A stretch of 32,235 nt of DNA. Origin: a virus. Below are positions 19,484 to 25,180 of this stretch, piece by piece; within the stretch, counting starts at the first letter, position 1, and each line of letters starts with the position of its first letter. The translations under genes were made by a program, and so were the position numbers. The notes under the pieces were generated by a model. The model made no database searches and was not told where the DNA came from. It worked only from the letters and a program-made list of their open reading frames with translations. The DNA is taken from IMG/VR virus record IMGVR_UViG_3300023174_000443, positions 1-32,235 of that record. One strand, 5' to 3'.

Positions 19484-19690
19484 ATGGCTAGATACACTTT
19501 TAGATTCGATGAGATCGCATCAAACCAGGTTTGGTTTGAGGCTGATGATCTACATCATGCAACAGAACTAATGAGACAGGTAGAGAACGAAGAGATAAAT
19601 GTCTCTGACCTTCCACGCGCGGAGGAACGCAACCGCGGAATCCAAATGGACTTCAGTGTTTCAATGCTCGAGTCTGACTCTGTTTCCTGA
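19484..19690 (+). CDS. Hypothetical protein behind a structured leader
   Basis: 68 residues, MARYTFRFDEIASNQVWFEA then a helix (LHHATELMRQVENEEINVSD) and a strand-like end (GIQMDFSVSML): a small alpha/beta protein, strongly acidic. ACGGAGGGA precedes the ATG. The TGA stop is shared with the next promoter. Unknown function; notable for the structured RNA ahead of it. Confidence 0.75.
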   Translation: MARYTFRFDEIASNQVWFEADDLHHATELMRQVENEEINVSDLPRAEERNRGIQMDFSVSMLESDSVS

Positions 19691-19699
19691 TATAATTAA
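19686..19699 (+). promoter_or_regulatory. Extended -10 promoter overlapping a stop codon
   Basis: CCTGATATAATTAA, exact consensus, with the upstream gene's TGA (19688-19690) inside it. ACGACGGAAGGA follows ahead of the ATG at 19724. Confidence 0.78.
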
Positions 19700-19723
19700 A
19701 CCAACAACGACGGAAGGAATACC

Positions 19724-19807
19724 ATGAGCATAGTATGTTCAAGTTGTATGATAACAGGCAACAATGTCTGCTACCATATCTCTGTGGGTGATGGTGAAGA
19801 ACAATGA
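19724..19807 (+). CDS. 27-residue Cys/His peptide
   Basis: MSIVCSSCMITGNNVCYHIS followed by VGDGEEQ. CSSC plus C and H could hold a zinc ion even at this size. It follows a consensus promoter and CGACGGAAGGA RBS, and its stop overlaps the next ATG (ATGA), so it is a convincing gene despite being tiny. Function unknown. Confidence 0.6.
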   Translation: MSIVCSSCMITGNNVCYHISVGDGEEQ

Positions 19808-19959
19808 CAACAAAACAAGAATTAAAGTATATCTACGTTAATGGCAATAAGTTCTGTGCCACTAACGAACAACATGACTATGTCCATGAGTATGACCCTA
19901 CGTCAATCCTCGGCGACGCGTACTACTGTGTCAACTGTGATGATTTCCAGGTAGGTTAA
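19804..19959 (+). CDS. 51-residue small Cys/His protein
   Basis: It begins MTTKQELKYIYVNGNKFCAT and has a C-terminal CVNC with two His in the middle (EQHDYVHEYD), compatible with a single zinc site. The start overlaps the stop of the 27-residue gene. Function unknown; probably co-expressed with its neighbours. Confidence 0.6.
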   Translation: MTTKQELKYIYVNGNKFCATNEQHDYVHEYDPTSILGDAYYCVNCDDFQVG

Positions 19960-19961
19960 CC

Positions 19962-20156
19962 ATGAGTCTATACATTGCGAATGAAAATGGAGATTGGTGG
20001 GAGTTTAACCCAGGCGACGTGCTATACATCATGCGGCCGGAGGACTGTCCTGCGGACGAATCACCGGACAATGACAAGTTTGAGTCTGTTATCATGGAGA
20101 ACGGAATCGAGGTTCAGGAACTTTACCAGGACCTAACCAAGCTTCTTAATGCATAA
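19962..20156 (+). CDS. Acidic hypothetical protein
   Basis: 64 residues starting MSLYIANENGDWWEFNPGDV. The N-terminal half looks like a beta hairpin with aromatic residues; the C-terminal half is an acidic helix (VQELYQDLTKLLNA). It starts 2 bp after the preceding stop. The TAA directly abuts the next promoter. No family recognised. Confidence 0.7.
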   Translation: MSLYIANENGDWWEFNPGDVLYIMRPEDCPADESPDNDKFESVIMENGIEVQELYQDLTKLLNA

Positions 20157-20170
20157 CCTGATATAATTAA
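20157..20170 (+). promoter_or_regulatory. Extended -10 promoter cassette
   Basis: CCTGATATAATTAA, exact consensus, beginning at the base after the upstream stop codon; ACGACGGAGGGA follows before the ATG at 20196. Confidence 0.78.
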
Positions 20171-20195
20171 CTCTATAACGACGGAGGGAAAACAC

Positions 20196-20378
20196 ATGGC
20201 AATCAAACTTACAGATGGAAATGCCTTCGCCATAATTGGCGCAGGGCGACGCGAGCTAGAGAAGCTAGGACGCGATGATGAGGTTGCAGCCTTTACCGCT
20301 GAGATGACCTCAGGCAACTATGACCACCTTCTTCAAACTATGTTGAAGTGGTTTCCTGATGCGGAGGTAACAAACTAA
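20196..20378 (+). CDS. Hypothetical protein, conserved phage small-protein type
   Basis: 60 residues: MAIKLTDGNAFAIIGAGRRE, then a helix (LEKLGRDDEVAAFTAEM) and a KWF segment. The DGNAFAIIG start with R near residue 18 and the W-F close is a pattern I have seen in uncharacterised phage proteins, but I know no function for it. Its last base overlaps the start of the DUF3846-like gene (TAATG). Confidence 0.72.
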   Translation: MAIKLTDGNAFAIIGAGRRELEKLGRDDEVAAFTAEMTSGNYDHLLQTMLKWFPDAEVTN

Positions 20379-20743
20379 TGCAAACTCTTCATGTACTAAC
20401 TGACTGTTCATTTAACAACTCTCTTGAGGACACCGAACTTGAAACTCTTCAGGACGCGGTAGGCGGCCTCATCCAGGCCGTTGACCTTACACCTAGCCTA
20501 ACCATGTGGTGCAACGAGGAAGGCAAGCTAATAGGTTTACCTGTTAATCCTGTCGCCACGGCAATGTGGACACGATACTTCGGCGAGACAGATGTCATCG
20601 TCGGCAATGTGGTATTTACCGGTGGCTGCGATGAGGACGGCAACACCACTTCTCTTCTTCAGGAGGATGCGGACAAGATTGAGAAGCTATGCTCAACCTA
20701 CGTCGGCGCGCTTGAGGGAGGATTCAAAATTGTCGAACTCTAA
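20378..20743 (+). CDS. DUF3846-like protein
   Basis: 121 residues matching the DUF3846 pattern: LETLQDAVGGLIQAVDL, MWCNEEGKLIGLPVNPVAT, and DVIVGNVVFTGG. DUF3846 proteins are small cytoplasmic proteins common in actinobacterial phages and mobile elements; their role is unknown to me. The start overlaps the previous stop, and the 3' end overlaps the TTG of the next gene by 14 bp. Confidence 0.82.
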   Translation: MQTLHVLTDCSFNNSLEDTELETLQDAVGGLIQAVDLTPSLTMWCNEEGKLIGLPVNPVATAMWTRYFGETDVIVGNVVFTGGCDEDGNTTSLLQEDADKIEKLCSTYVGALEGGFKIVEL

Positions 20744-20912
20744 GCTTGCGGCAGGCATCTGGGAAATTAAGGATGTCCATACCGGAGAGCGAATCTCAAA
20801 GTTTAGGGCGCGCAAGCGTGCGGACGTTGACCGGATGCTGCAGATGGCTTCCATCGGGCTAAAGCGTCCACTGTCTGATTTTGAAGCTGTATACCTAACA
20901 GATTGGGAATAA
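20730..20912 (+). CDS. 60-residue hypothetical protein
   Basis: TTG start at 20730 with GGGAGG 8 nt upstream, inside the end of the DUF3846-like gene. The product begins MSNSKLAAGIWEIKDVHTGE, then a basic helix (KFRARKRADVDRMLQMA) and SDFEAVYLTDWE. The W-E-I-x-D-x-x-T-G-E opening suggests a small beta hairpin, and the KFRARKRAD segment could contact nucleic acid. Function unknown. Confidence 0.62.
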   Translation: MSNSKLAAGIWEIKDVHTGERISKFRARKRADVDRMLQMASIGLKRPLSDFEAVYLTDWE

Positions 20913-20914
20913 CC

Positions 20915-21139
20915 TTGAAGGACGGCATGGAATTAGTCCTAACCGACCGGTGTGACCGGTGTGGCTCGCAGGCACAGGTGCGTGCTACGACGTCGATGGG
21001 CATGCTTTTATTTTGTGGTTATCACGCTCGTAAACATTCATCAGCCTTATCAAATCAAACAACTACGATCTATGACCCCAACGATAGCATGGTGTCATAC
21101 GCGTACCTAATGAGGGGGCGCAATAAACCTCCAGATTAG
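20915..21139 (+). CDS. DUF7455-like zinc protein
   Basis: 74 residues from the TTG at 20915, which lies 2 bp after the upstream stop. A TTG at 20903 and an ATG at 20927 (behind AAGGAC) are alternatives. CDRCGSQAQVRA and LLFCGYHARKHSS give the C-x2-C ... C-x2-H zinc site of the DUF7455 family, with an IYDPND continuation like the 3325 gene. It is the best family match of the three paralogues here. Small size and Zn site suggest a regulatory partner role, not established. Confidence 0.8.
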   Translation: MKDGMELVLTDRCDRCGSQAQVRATTSMGMLLFCGYHARKHSSALSNQTTTIYDPNDSMVSYAYLMRGRNKPPD

Positions 21140-21145
21140 GAATAA

Positions 21146-21159
21146 CCTGATATAATTCA
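21146..21159 (+). promoter_or_regulatory. Extended -10 promoter of the noncoding RNA
   Basis: CCTGATATAATTCA. No ACGACGAAAGGA leader and no coding gene follow for 335 bp; instead a structured RNA ends at a terminator near 21438. Confidence 0.72.
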
Positions 21160-21162
21160 ACT

Positions 21163-21440
21163 ATAACTAAATAAAAGGATTGGACTAACCAAGCTCGAAG
21201 GTGTAAGGGTTCCACATGGTGGAGTACTCCCGATAAGCTAGTACGGTGCGGAAAGGGTAGCAACTGTATGTCATAAGACCGCTGCATTGCTCAGTGTTAT
21301 CCGTAGAGACTCTACCAAGACAGGACAAGGTCGTAAGACTAAGGTTCTTGAGGTCGGACCAAAGAGTTGAGGGAGAGACGCCTGTCCAGTAGTTGTGGGA
21401 TCAGTTTTCATTCGACATGGGCTGGTCCCACTCTTATTTT
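21163..21440 (+). ncRNA. Structured noncoding RNA of about 280 nt, unknown class
   Basis: A dedicated promoter at 21146 and a 10-bp terminator stem at 21395-21431 bound a region with no plausible gene. Helices visible by eye are CCAC-ATG-GTGG (21212-21222), GTACT/AGTAC (21224-21228 with 21240-21244), GCGG/CCGC (21248-21251 with 21279-21282), GTAGA/TCTAC (21303-21315), and GACAGG/CCTGTC (21319-21324 with 21381-21386). The last encloses a stem capped by a GTAA tetraloop (21333-21336) and a GGTTC/GGACC stem. I tested it by eye against RNase P RNA, tmRNA, SRP RNA and group I intron signatures and found none. Size and structure suggest a regulatory RNA, decoy or scaffold. Confidence 0.75.
21395..21438 (+). 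terminator. Terminator of the noncoding RNA
   Basis: GTGGGATCAG (21395-21404) pairs with CTGGTCCCAC (21422-21431), ten base pairs with one wobble, followed by TCTTATTTT. Confidence 0.82.
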
Positions 21441-21456
21441 ACTTTATGGAAGAAAA

Positions 21457-21470
21457 CCTGATATAATTAA
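21457..21470 (+). promoter_or_regulatory. Extended -10 promoter cassette
   Basis: CCTGATATAATTAA, exact consensus; ACAACGACGAAAGGA follows before the ATG at 21495. Confidence 0.78.
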
Positions 21471-21494
21471 CCTTACAACGACGAAAGGATGAAC

Positions 21495-21722
21495 ATGAAG
21501 GTATCAGAAGCGATTAAGGCTCTTCAAGGATATGACCTTGATGAGGAGATAATGATTCAGTGGTACGCCAAGGAACACTCAGAATACATGGAGGACGATG
21601 AAACTCCTGTTAACGTGTGGAACCGTGCGGTTGAACTTTTTGAAGCTGACCCATGCGACGCCGAGTCATTCGGTTTTGTTGACTGCCTTGATAAGGCAAG
21701 AGACGAAGTAGAAAATGGCTAA
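21495..21722 (+). CDS. Acidic hypothetical protein
   Basis: 75 residues starting MKVSEAIKALQGYDLDEEIM. An in-frame ATG 6 bp upstream is too close to the AAAGGA RBS. The opening V-S-E-A-I-x-x-L-x-x-x-D-x-D-E-x-I pattern occurs in many small phage proteins of unknown role; the body is acidic (EHSEYMEDDETPVNVW). It overlaps the start of the sigma-like gene by 8 bp and is probably coupled to it. Confidence 0.75.
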   Translation: MKVSEAIKALQGYDLDEEIMIQWYAKEHSEYMEDDETPVNVWNRAVELFEADPCDAESFGFVDCLDKARDEVENG

Positions 21723-22317
21723 AAAGAAAATTGTAAGACACTCTGTCCCCATGAAAAGTGGACTGTCACTTCCTGCGGAGGTTGTGGTTGCGCTGCACCT
21801 GTTCCCAAAGAATCAGTTGCACCTGCGCGATGCGTACATCTATATTCTTCGCATGAAGGGTTGGACGCTCGAGTCCGTGGGGCAAGCTCTTGACCTTACG
21901 CGCGAGCGTATTCGCCAACTTGAGAGTAAGGCTAAACCACTTGACGCGATAACAATTCTTTCTAGTCCAGGGTCATATCCTGTCCCTGAGGTTCCAACAA
22001 GAATCGTTGAGGAGGAGATAGTTGTGTACGCGGAGCCTTCACCGGAGACACTTGCTCGTCTTCTTGAGCTACGGCCTATTGCCGAGAAGGTAAGATCTAA
22101 TAGTCCACTTGGTCGTGAGGCCGCGGAAGAGTACTCAAGACTAATTAACCACGCGCACGTGGTTGAGGAAGTTCCTCTGTACCGTCTAGCCAAGCGCATA
22201 GGCGTGACCCACGGAGCCTTGCGGTTTAGACTCGTTCGCTACGGGTATCTAGAGACTAAGAACGGTAAAAGTAGATGCTACAAGAAGATCATTGACAAGA
22301 ACAGGTTTTCAAGATGA
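21715..22317 (+). CDS. Sigma-region-4-like DNA-binding protein with a second HTH
   Basis: 200 residues. Residues about 44-74 (YILRMKGWTLESVGQALDLT then RERIRQLESKA) closely follow sigma-70 region 4.2, where the T-R-E-R-I-R-Q-[IL]-E helix reads the -35 element. A flexible middle is followed by a C-terminal HTH near 150-175 (PLYRLAKRIGVTHGALRFRL). There is no region 2, so it is not a complete sigma factor. It may be an anti-sigma or appropriator-like protein, or a transcription activator that contacts RNA polymerase; this is inference. Overlaps genes on both sides, so it is embedded in an operon. Confidence 0.8.
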   Translation: MAKKKIVRHSVPMKSGLSLPAEVVVALHLFPKNQLHLRDAYIYILRMKGWTLESVGQALDLTRERIRQLESKAKPLDAITILSSPGSYPVPEVPTRIVEEEIVVYAEPSPETLARLLELRPIAEKVRSNSPLGREAAEEYSRLINHAHVVEEVPLYRLAKRIGVTHGALRFRLVRYGYLETKNGKSRCYKKIIDKNRFSR

Positions 22318-22472
22318 GTACCCTATATGATCTTGTAAACGTGTTTGACGGAGACACGTGGCTTGGCCAGTTCATGGATATTGATACGGCAAAGGCATGG
22401 ATAAAGAAAAACGGATACGATATGTCCAAGCTAGAGATCAGCCAGAGGAGACCGGAAAGGAAGACACCATGA
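22314..22472 (+). CDS. 52-residue hypothetical protein
   Basis: MSTLYDLVNVFDGDTWLGQF, then a helix (DIDTAKAWIKKNGYDMSKLE) and a basic tail (SQRRPERKTP). Both ends overlap neighbours by 4 bp (ATGA), typical of coupled translation. Possibly a small alpha/beta protein with a basic tail; no family recognised. Confidence 0.65.
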   Translation: MSTLYDLVNVFDGDTWLGQFMDIDTAKAWIKKNGYDMSKLEISQRRPERKTP

Positions 22473-22750
22473 AGTTTGATCCAAACCTACTACAGATAGT
22501 TGATTCAGACTACCATCGCAACGGCGTTGGTGGAACTGGATTTCACGTGGCGTTGGTCGATGATCCAAACGACGGAGATGCCAAGCTTGTAATCATGTTC
22601 CCTGGTGAAGGAAACACCGCCGTTCTCTCATTGAACAAGTTAATGGAGGAGGACATCTCGTTCGGCTCAAACTCCTATCGCGGAGACATCTACGATGCAG
22701 CGTTGCGTCCGGAGCTGTTTGACGAAGACACCGACGAAGAACAAGAGTAA
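22469..22750 (+). CDS. Acidic hypothetical protein
   Basis: 93 residues from the ATG at 22469, where GGAAAGGAAG gives the RBS and the ATG overlaps the previous stop. Beta strands dominate (GTGFHVALVDDP and AKLVIMFPGEGNTAVLSL), with a very acidic C-terminus (FDEDTDEEQE). The acidic tail could mimic DNA or bind a basic partner, which is speculative. Confidence 0.75.
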   Translation: MKFDPNLLQIVDSDYHRNGVGGTGFHVALVDDPNDGDAKLVIMFPGEGNTAVLSLNKLMEEDISFGSNSYRGDIYDAALRPELFDEDTDEEQE

Positions 22751-22759
22751 GATTAGCCT

Positions 22760-22978
22760 ATGGATACCGGTGTAAAGGAACAGGTTGAGGTAAGAGATCC
22801 CTCGTTTACCGAGTGGATCCAGTGTGACTCATGTAGCGTTGCTCGCGCCACCTGGAAGATTATTGGAGATTCCGGTGAGCTATTTCTATGCGGCCATCAC
22901 AAGACCCGCCATGAGGCTGGGCTTACCCAGTGGGCAAAGGAATTTGTTGAACTGGAGCTAAAGACTTCAAAGTCCTGA
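22760..22978 (+). CDS. DUF7455-like zinc protein, second plus-strand copy
   Basis: 72 residues with CDSCSVARATW and LFLCGHHKTRHEAGL: the same C-x2-C ... C-x2-H arrangement as the 20915 and 3325 products. The N-terminus differs (VKEQVEVRDPSFTEWI). The TGA stop is shared with the next promoter. Retaining three related copies suggests distinct partners for each. Confidence 0.78.
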   Translation: MDTGVKEQVEVRDPSFTEWIQCDSCSVARATWKIIGDSGELFLCGHHKTRHEAGLTQWAKEFVELELKTSKS

Positions 22979-22987
22979 TATAATTAA
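22974..22987 (+). promoter_or_regulatory. Extended -10 promoter overlapping a stop codon
   Basis: CCTGATATAATTAA, exact consensus, containing the TGA (22976-22978) of the upstream gene. The leader here is AACAAAGGGAGAGATT, a variant of the usual RBS. Confidence 0.78.
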
Positions 22988-23008
22988 ACCCTAACAAAGG
23001 GAGAGATT

Positions 23009-23140
23009 ATGGACTACGTTATTAAGGTCAGCGAGGAAGAGCTACAACTTATTCTTATCGCTCTTGAGGGAAACAAGAACCTTCAAAAAAATATCAAGGA
23101 TCAAGCCTGGGAACAGGTTCTATCAGCCTACCTTTCCTGA
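23009..23140 (+). CDS. 43-residue helical hypothetical protein
   Basis: MDYVIKVSEEELQLILIALE, followed by KNLQKNIKDQAWEQVLSAYL and a final S. Two amphipathic helices with an S-E-E-E-L-Q-x-I-L-x-A-L-E pattern as in small phage proteins. AAAGGGAGAGATT precedes the ATG. The stop TGA is part of the next promoter. Function unknown. Confidence 0.68.
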   Translation: MDYVIKVSEEELQLILIALEGNKNLQKNIKDQAWEQVLSAYLS

Positions 23141-23149
23141 TATAATTAA
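23136..23149 (+). promoter_or_regulatory. Extended -10 promoter overlapping a stop codon
   Basis: CCTGATATAATTAA, exact consensus, containing the TGA (23138-23140) of the upstream gene. ATGACGAAAGGA follows before the ATG at 23172. Confidence 0.78.
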
Positions 23150-23171
23150 CTTAATGACGAAAGGAACCAAG

Positions 23172-23486
23172 ATGGAATTTTACGCGAGTCATGACATCAA
23201 TGCTTCAGGCACATCACTTCAAGGATACATCACTACTACCCAAAGTGATTTAATCGACACTTTTGGAGAACCAATTCGCTTCGATGAGGATACCGATAAG
23301 GTTACCCTTGAGTGGATAATTCAATTTGTAAACAATGAGATCGCGACGATCTACGACTGGAAGCGCTACGAGCTTGGAACTCCAGGAATGGATGAGGTGT
23401 GCGAGTATCACATCGGAGGAAACTCCAAAGATGTAGTTTCACTGATCAAGGAAGCAATGCACCCTAACTTTAAGGTTCTCTCTTGA
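23172..23486 (+). CDS. Conserved-type phage hypothetical protein
   Basis: 104 residues starting MEFYASHDINASGTSLQGYI. The ATG at 23154 is in frame, but it lies in the conserved leader. Pattern: LIDTFGEPIRFDEDTDKVTL, EWIIQF, IATIYDWKRYELG and a H-I-G-G-N-S segment. The F-G-E-P ... D-K-V-T-x-E-W ... I-Y-D-W-K layout is familiar from uncharacterised phage proteins. It is probably a compact alpha/beta protein; no activity known. A TTG-started gene overlaps its stop. Confidence 0.78.
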   Translation: MEFYASHDINASGTSLQGYITTTQSDLIDTFGEPIRFDEDTDKVTLEWIIQFVNNEIATIYDWKRYELGTPGMDEVCEYHIGGNSKDVVSLIKEAMHPNFKVLS

Positions 23487-23671
23487 GTTGCGAGTACTGC
23501 TCTCAGACTCCAGATGAGCATAAGCAAAGTCATATTGATACTTTGACTGACCTTGCCGCTCTCATCGAACTTGGAGCAAAGAATCCTGAGTACAAGGATC
23601 TTCTTGACAGGTTAACTAGGGACTGGCGTACCCACGCCCTTCCTCCCTGCAACGACTTTGCCCACAATTAA
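23483..23671 (+). CDS. 62-residue hypothetical protein with CEYC motif
   Basis: TTG start overlapping the previous TGA (TTGA). The product begins MSCEYCSQTPDEHKQSHIDT, then a helix (LTDLAALIELGAKNPEYKDL) and C and H near the end. CEYC with the later Cys/His residues could hold a metal. Translation is presumably coupled to the upstream gene, as no independent SD is obvious. Confidence 0.6.
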   Translation: MSCEYCSQTPDEHKQSHIDTLTDLAALIELGAKNPEYKDLLDRLTRDWRTHALPPCNDFAHN

Positions 23672-23694
23672 ACCGTTGTACAGAACTTCAACTA

Positions 23695-23708
23695 CCTAAT
23701 ATAATTAA
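23695..23708 (+). promoter_or_regulatory. Variant extended -10 promoter
   Basis: CCTAATATAATTAA: the TG of the extended -10 is changed to TA, so it may be weaker. ATGACGAAAGGACGAGC follows before the ATG at 23746. Confidence 0.6.
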
Positions 23709-23745
23709 AGAGTTGGCAACCGCCAGCAATGACGAAAGGACGAGC

Positions 23746-24036
23746 ATGGCAACAAAAACTGCCAAGCCCGTAGCCAAACCTGCGCGAATAAAGCCAGGGA
23801 CTCGAGTAGAAACTCTTCCCTCTTTGTCACGTGGAGTTAAGCTACCAACAGGTTATACACCGGCGTATTTCCGTAAGCGTAAAACGCTTGCAGTATTACG
23901 TGCAGTGAATAGCTCACACTACCTAGTGTTTAACACCTCAACAGGTGAAAAACTCCAGGTCGCTTCTACGAAGGAGGCTTCTCGCTTCATGAGCCAAGTT
24001 CGTAAAGGAACTAAAAAGTTCCCAAAAACAAAGTAA
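23746..24036 (+). CDS. Basic hypothetical protein
   Basis: 96 residues from the ATG at 23746; in-frame upstream codons lie within the leader. Lys/Arg-rich start (MATKTAKPVAKPARIKPGTR) and end (MSQVRKGTKKFPKTK), with a central beta-rich core (TLAVLRAVNSSHYLVFNTST). Net strong positive charge suggests nucleic-acid or ribosome binding. No family recognised. Confidence 0.72.
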   Translation: MATKTAKPVAKPARIKPGTRVETLPSLSRGVKLPTGYTPAYFRKRKTLAVLRAVNSSHYLVFNTSTGEKLQVASTKEASRFMSQVRKGTKKFPKTK

Positions 24037-24052
24037 GTTAAAACTCGGGTAT

Positions 24053-24076
24053 GGCGCCTAAGGAGAAGTAGGCGCC
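24053..24076 (+). terminator. Hairpin before a promoter
   Basis: GGCGCCTA (24053-24060) pairs exactly with TAGGCGCC (24069-24076) around an 8-nt loop. No T run follows; the next promoter begins 4 bp later. It probably marks a 3' end or insulates the next unit. Confidence 0.5.
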
Positions 24077-24079
24077 CTA

Positions 24080-24093
24080 CCTGATATAATTAG
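24080..24093 (+). promoter_or_regulatory. Extended -10 promoter cassette
   Basis: CCTGATATAATTAG, followed by AGACGGAAGGA and the ATG at 24116. Confidence 0.75.
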
Positions 24094-24115
24094 CTCAAGA
24101 GACGGAAGGATACAA

Positions 24116-24274
24116 ATGAAAATCTGTAAAACATATAACTGTAAAAACACAGAGCTGGTGTATTCCGGAATCGATGCGGTTGTGCTTGAGGTGACTCCTG
24201 ACACGTACTGTTATCCTTGTGCAAATATCTACGCGCAAATTAAGCGCGACATGAATTCACTGGTTAAAAGCTAA
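24116..24274 (+). CDS. 52-residue zinc-binding-type protein
   Basis: MKICKTYNCKNTELVYSGID, then VVLEVTPDTYCYPCANIYAQ and a basic end. Four well-placed cysteines (C4, C9, C-Y-P-C near 33-36) fit one zinc site. The stop TAA overlaps the next ATG. It has its own cassette promoter. Function unknown. Confidence 0.68.
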   Translation: MKICKTYNCKNTELVYSGIDAVVLEVTPDTYCYPCANIYAQIKRDMNSLVKS

Positions 24275-24498
24275 TGAGTAATTATCCAGAGGGTTCAATG
24301 ATGGGCTCAGGCATCTACAGCGAAGAGATAACCCTTGAGGTTGTCTGCCGTGAAAGATGTGATGGCTGTGATGGTGGACAACCTTGCAACAGTGTGTGGG
24401 ATGAAGACTTTACCACAGATGACTGGGGAAACGTAGATCAAGAAGTGACTTGTGAGCTTTGCAATCATAAGTACACAATAAAACTAGAAAGAGAGTAA
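24274..24498 (+). CDS. Acidic cysteine-rich protein
   Basis: 74 residues: CRERCDGCDGGQPC, an acidic middle (VWDEDFTTDDWGNVDQE) and a closing CELCNHKYTIKL. Seven cysteines could hold one or two zinc ions. It overlaps the preceding gene by one base. Unknown function. Confidence 0.7.
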   Translation: MSNYPEGSMMGSGIYSEEITLEVVCRERCDGCDGGQPCNSVWDEDFTTDDWGNVDQEVTCELCNHKYTIKLERE

Positions 24499-24503
24499 TA
24501 CCA

Positions 24504-24749
24504 ATGAGTATAACAGCAACCCTATTAAAAAATAAGGCGCCACAGGCAGCATGGCTTGTGACAGTTAAGGATGCGGCTTCCGGTGAGGTTCGCCATGCGG
24601 CCCACACCTCGTTAGGCGCGGCAAAGAAGACCGCGGTTATTTTTGCAAATAGTTTAGGAGACCTAAACCGTACCCGTCTACCTTGGACCCAGGATGAATC
24701 CCAAAAGGAAGAGGGAATCCAGTACTTTAGAGCAGAGGTTGACTCCTAA
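24504..24749 (+). CDS. Hypothetical protein
   Basis: 81 residues: MSITATLLKNKAPQAAWLVT, VKDAASGEVRHAAHTSLG, a helix (AAKKTAVIFANSLGDL), and EGIQYFRAEV. The layout is that of a small alpha/beta protein. Six bases separate it from the previous gene. No motif recognised. The stop directly abuts the next promoter. Confidence 0.7.
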   Translation: MSITATLLKNKAPQAAWLVTVKDAASGEVRHAAHTSLGAAKKTAVIFANSLGDLNRTRLPWTQDESQKEEGIQYFRAEVDS

Positions 24750-24763
24750 CCTGATATAATAGT
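24750..24763 (+). promoter_or_regulatory. Extended -10 promoter cassette
   Basis: CCTGATATAATAGT starting at the base after the upstream stop; ACGACGAAAGGAAGGT precedes the ATG at 24788. Confidence 0.78.
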
Positions 24764-24787
24764 ACCTAACGACGAAAGGAAGGTACT

Positions 24788-25120
24788 ATGAGTATCGAGA
24801 CACTTTTATCTGAGATATCCTCAGGTGCCCATGACTCCTCCCTCGGGAAGATCAATGAGGCAGTTGCCCAACGCCTAAAGGCAGTTCGTAAGGAACGTAC
24901 CATCAACGACTATAACATCGGTGATAAGGTCAAGTTCAACGAGCAAACAGGCACCAGGTACATGGTAGGCGAAACCGCCACCATAGTTTCAAAGAACCGT
25001 ACGAAGGTTGTGGTTCGTTTGGATAATCCAACAGGAAGGTTTGCCAGGATAAACCCTGTCACCCGTCAGGTTGAGTCCTCAAACGTGACCTGCCCAGTAG
25101 GAATCCTGGACCTAGTATAA
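24788..25120 (+). CDS. SH3/KOW-like small beta-barrel protein
   Basis: 110 residues. A helical N-terminus (INEAVAQRLKAVRKERTIND) precedes a beta-barrel-like stretch at about 43-80: YNIGDKVKFNEQTGTRYMVG, ETATIVSKNRTKVVVRLDNP. The G-D-x-V-x-F ... G-x-x-A-x-I-V-x-K-N-x-x-K-V-x-V layout resembles SH3/KOW-type nucleic-acid or protein binders. It may associate with ribosomes, RNA or RNA polymerase; inference only. A strong hairpin follows. Confidence 0.75.
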   Translation: MSIETLLSEISSGAHDSSLGKINEAVAQRLKAVRKERTINDYNIGDKVKFNEQTGTRYMVGETATIVSKNRTKVVVRLDNPTGRFARINPVTRQVESSNVTCPVGILDLV

Positions 25121-25132
25121 GACGTAGTCCTG

Positions 25133-25160
25133 GCGCGTAGGATACAGTTGTCCTACGCGC
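25133..25160 (+). terminator. Perfect 10-bp hairpin
   Basis: GCGCGTAGGA (25133-25142) pairs exactly with TCCTACGCGC (25151-25160). Only TTAGGATTTG follows, a weak T stretch. It could terminate the upstream unit or serve as a 5' structure for the protease gene that starts 20 bp later. Confidence 0.6.
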
Positions 25161-25180
25161 TTAGGATTTGTGGGGGAACT

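Noticed and set aside
21163-21440. RNase P RNA, tmRNA, SRP RNA, group I intron or a GOLLD/ROOL-type RNA
   Set aside because: Their conserved cores (for example the RNase P GAGGAAAGTCC region or a tRNA-like 3' end) are not present, and the length does not fit GOLLD or ROOL.
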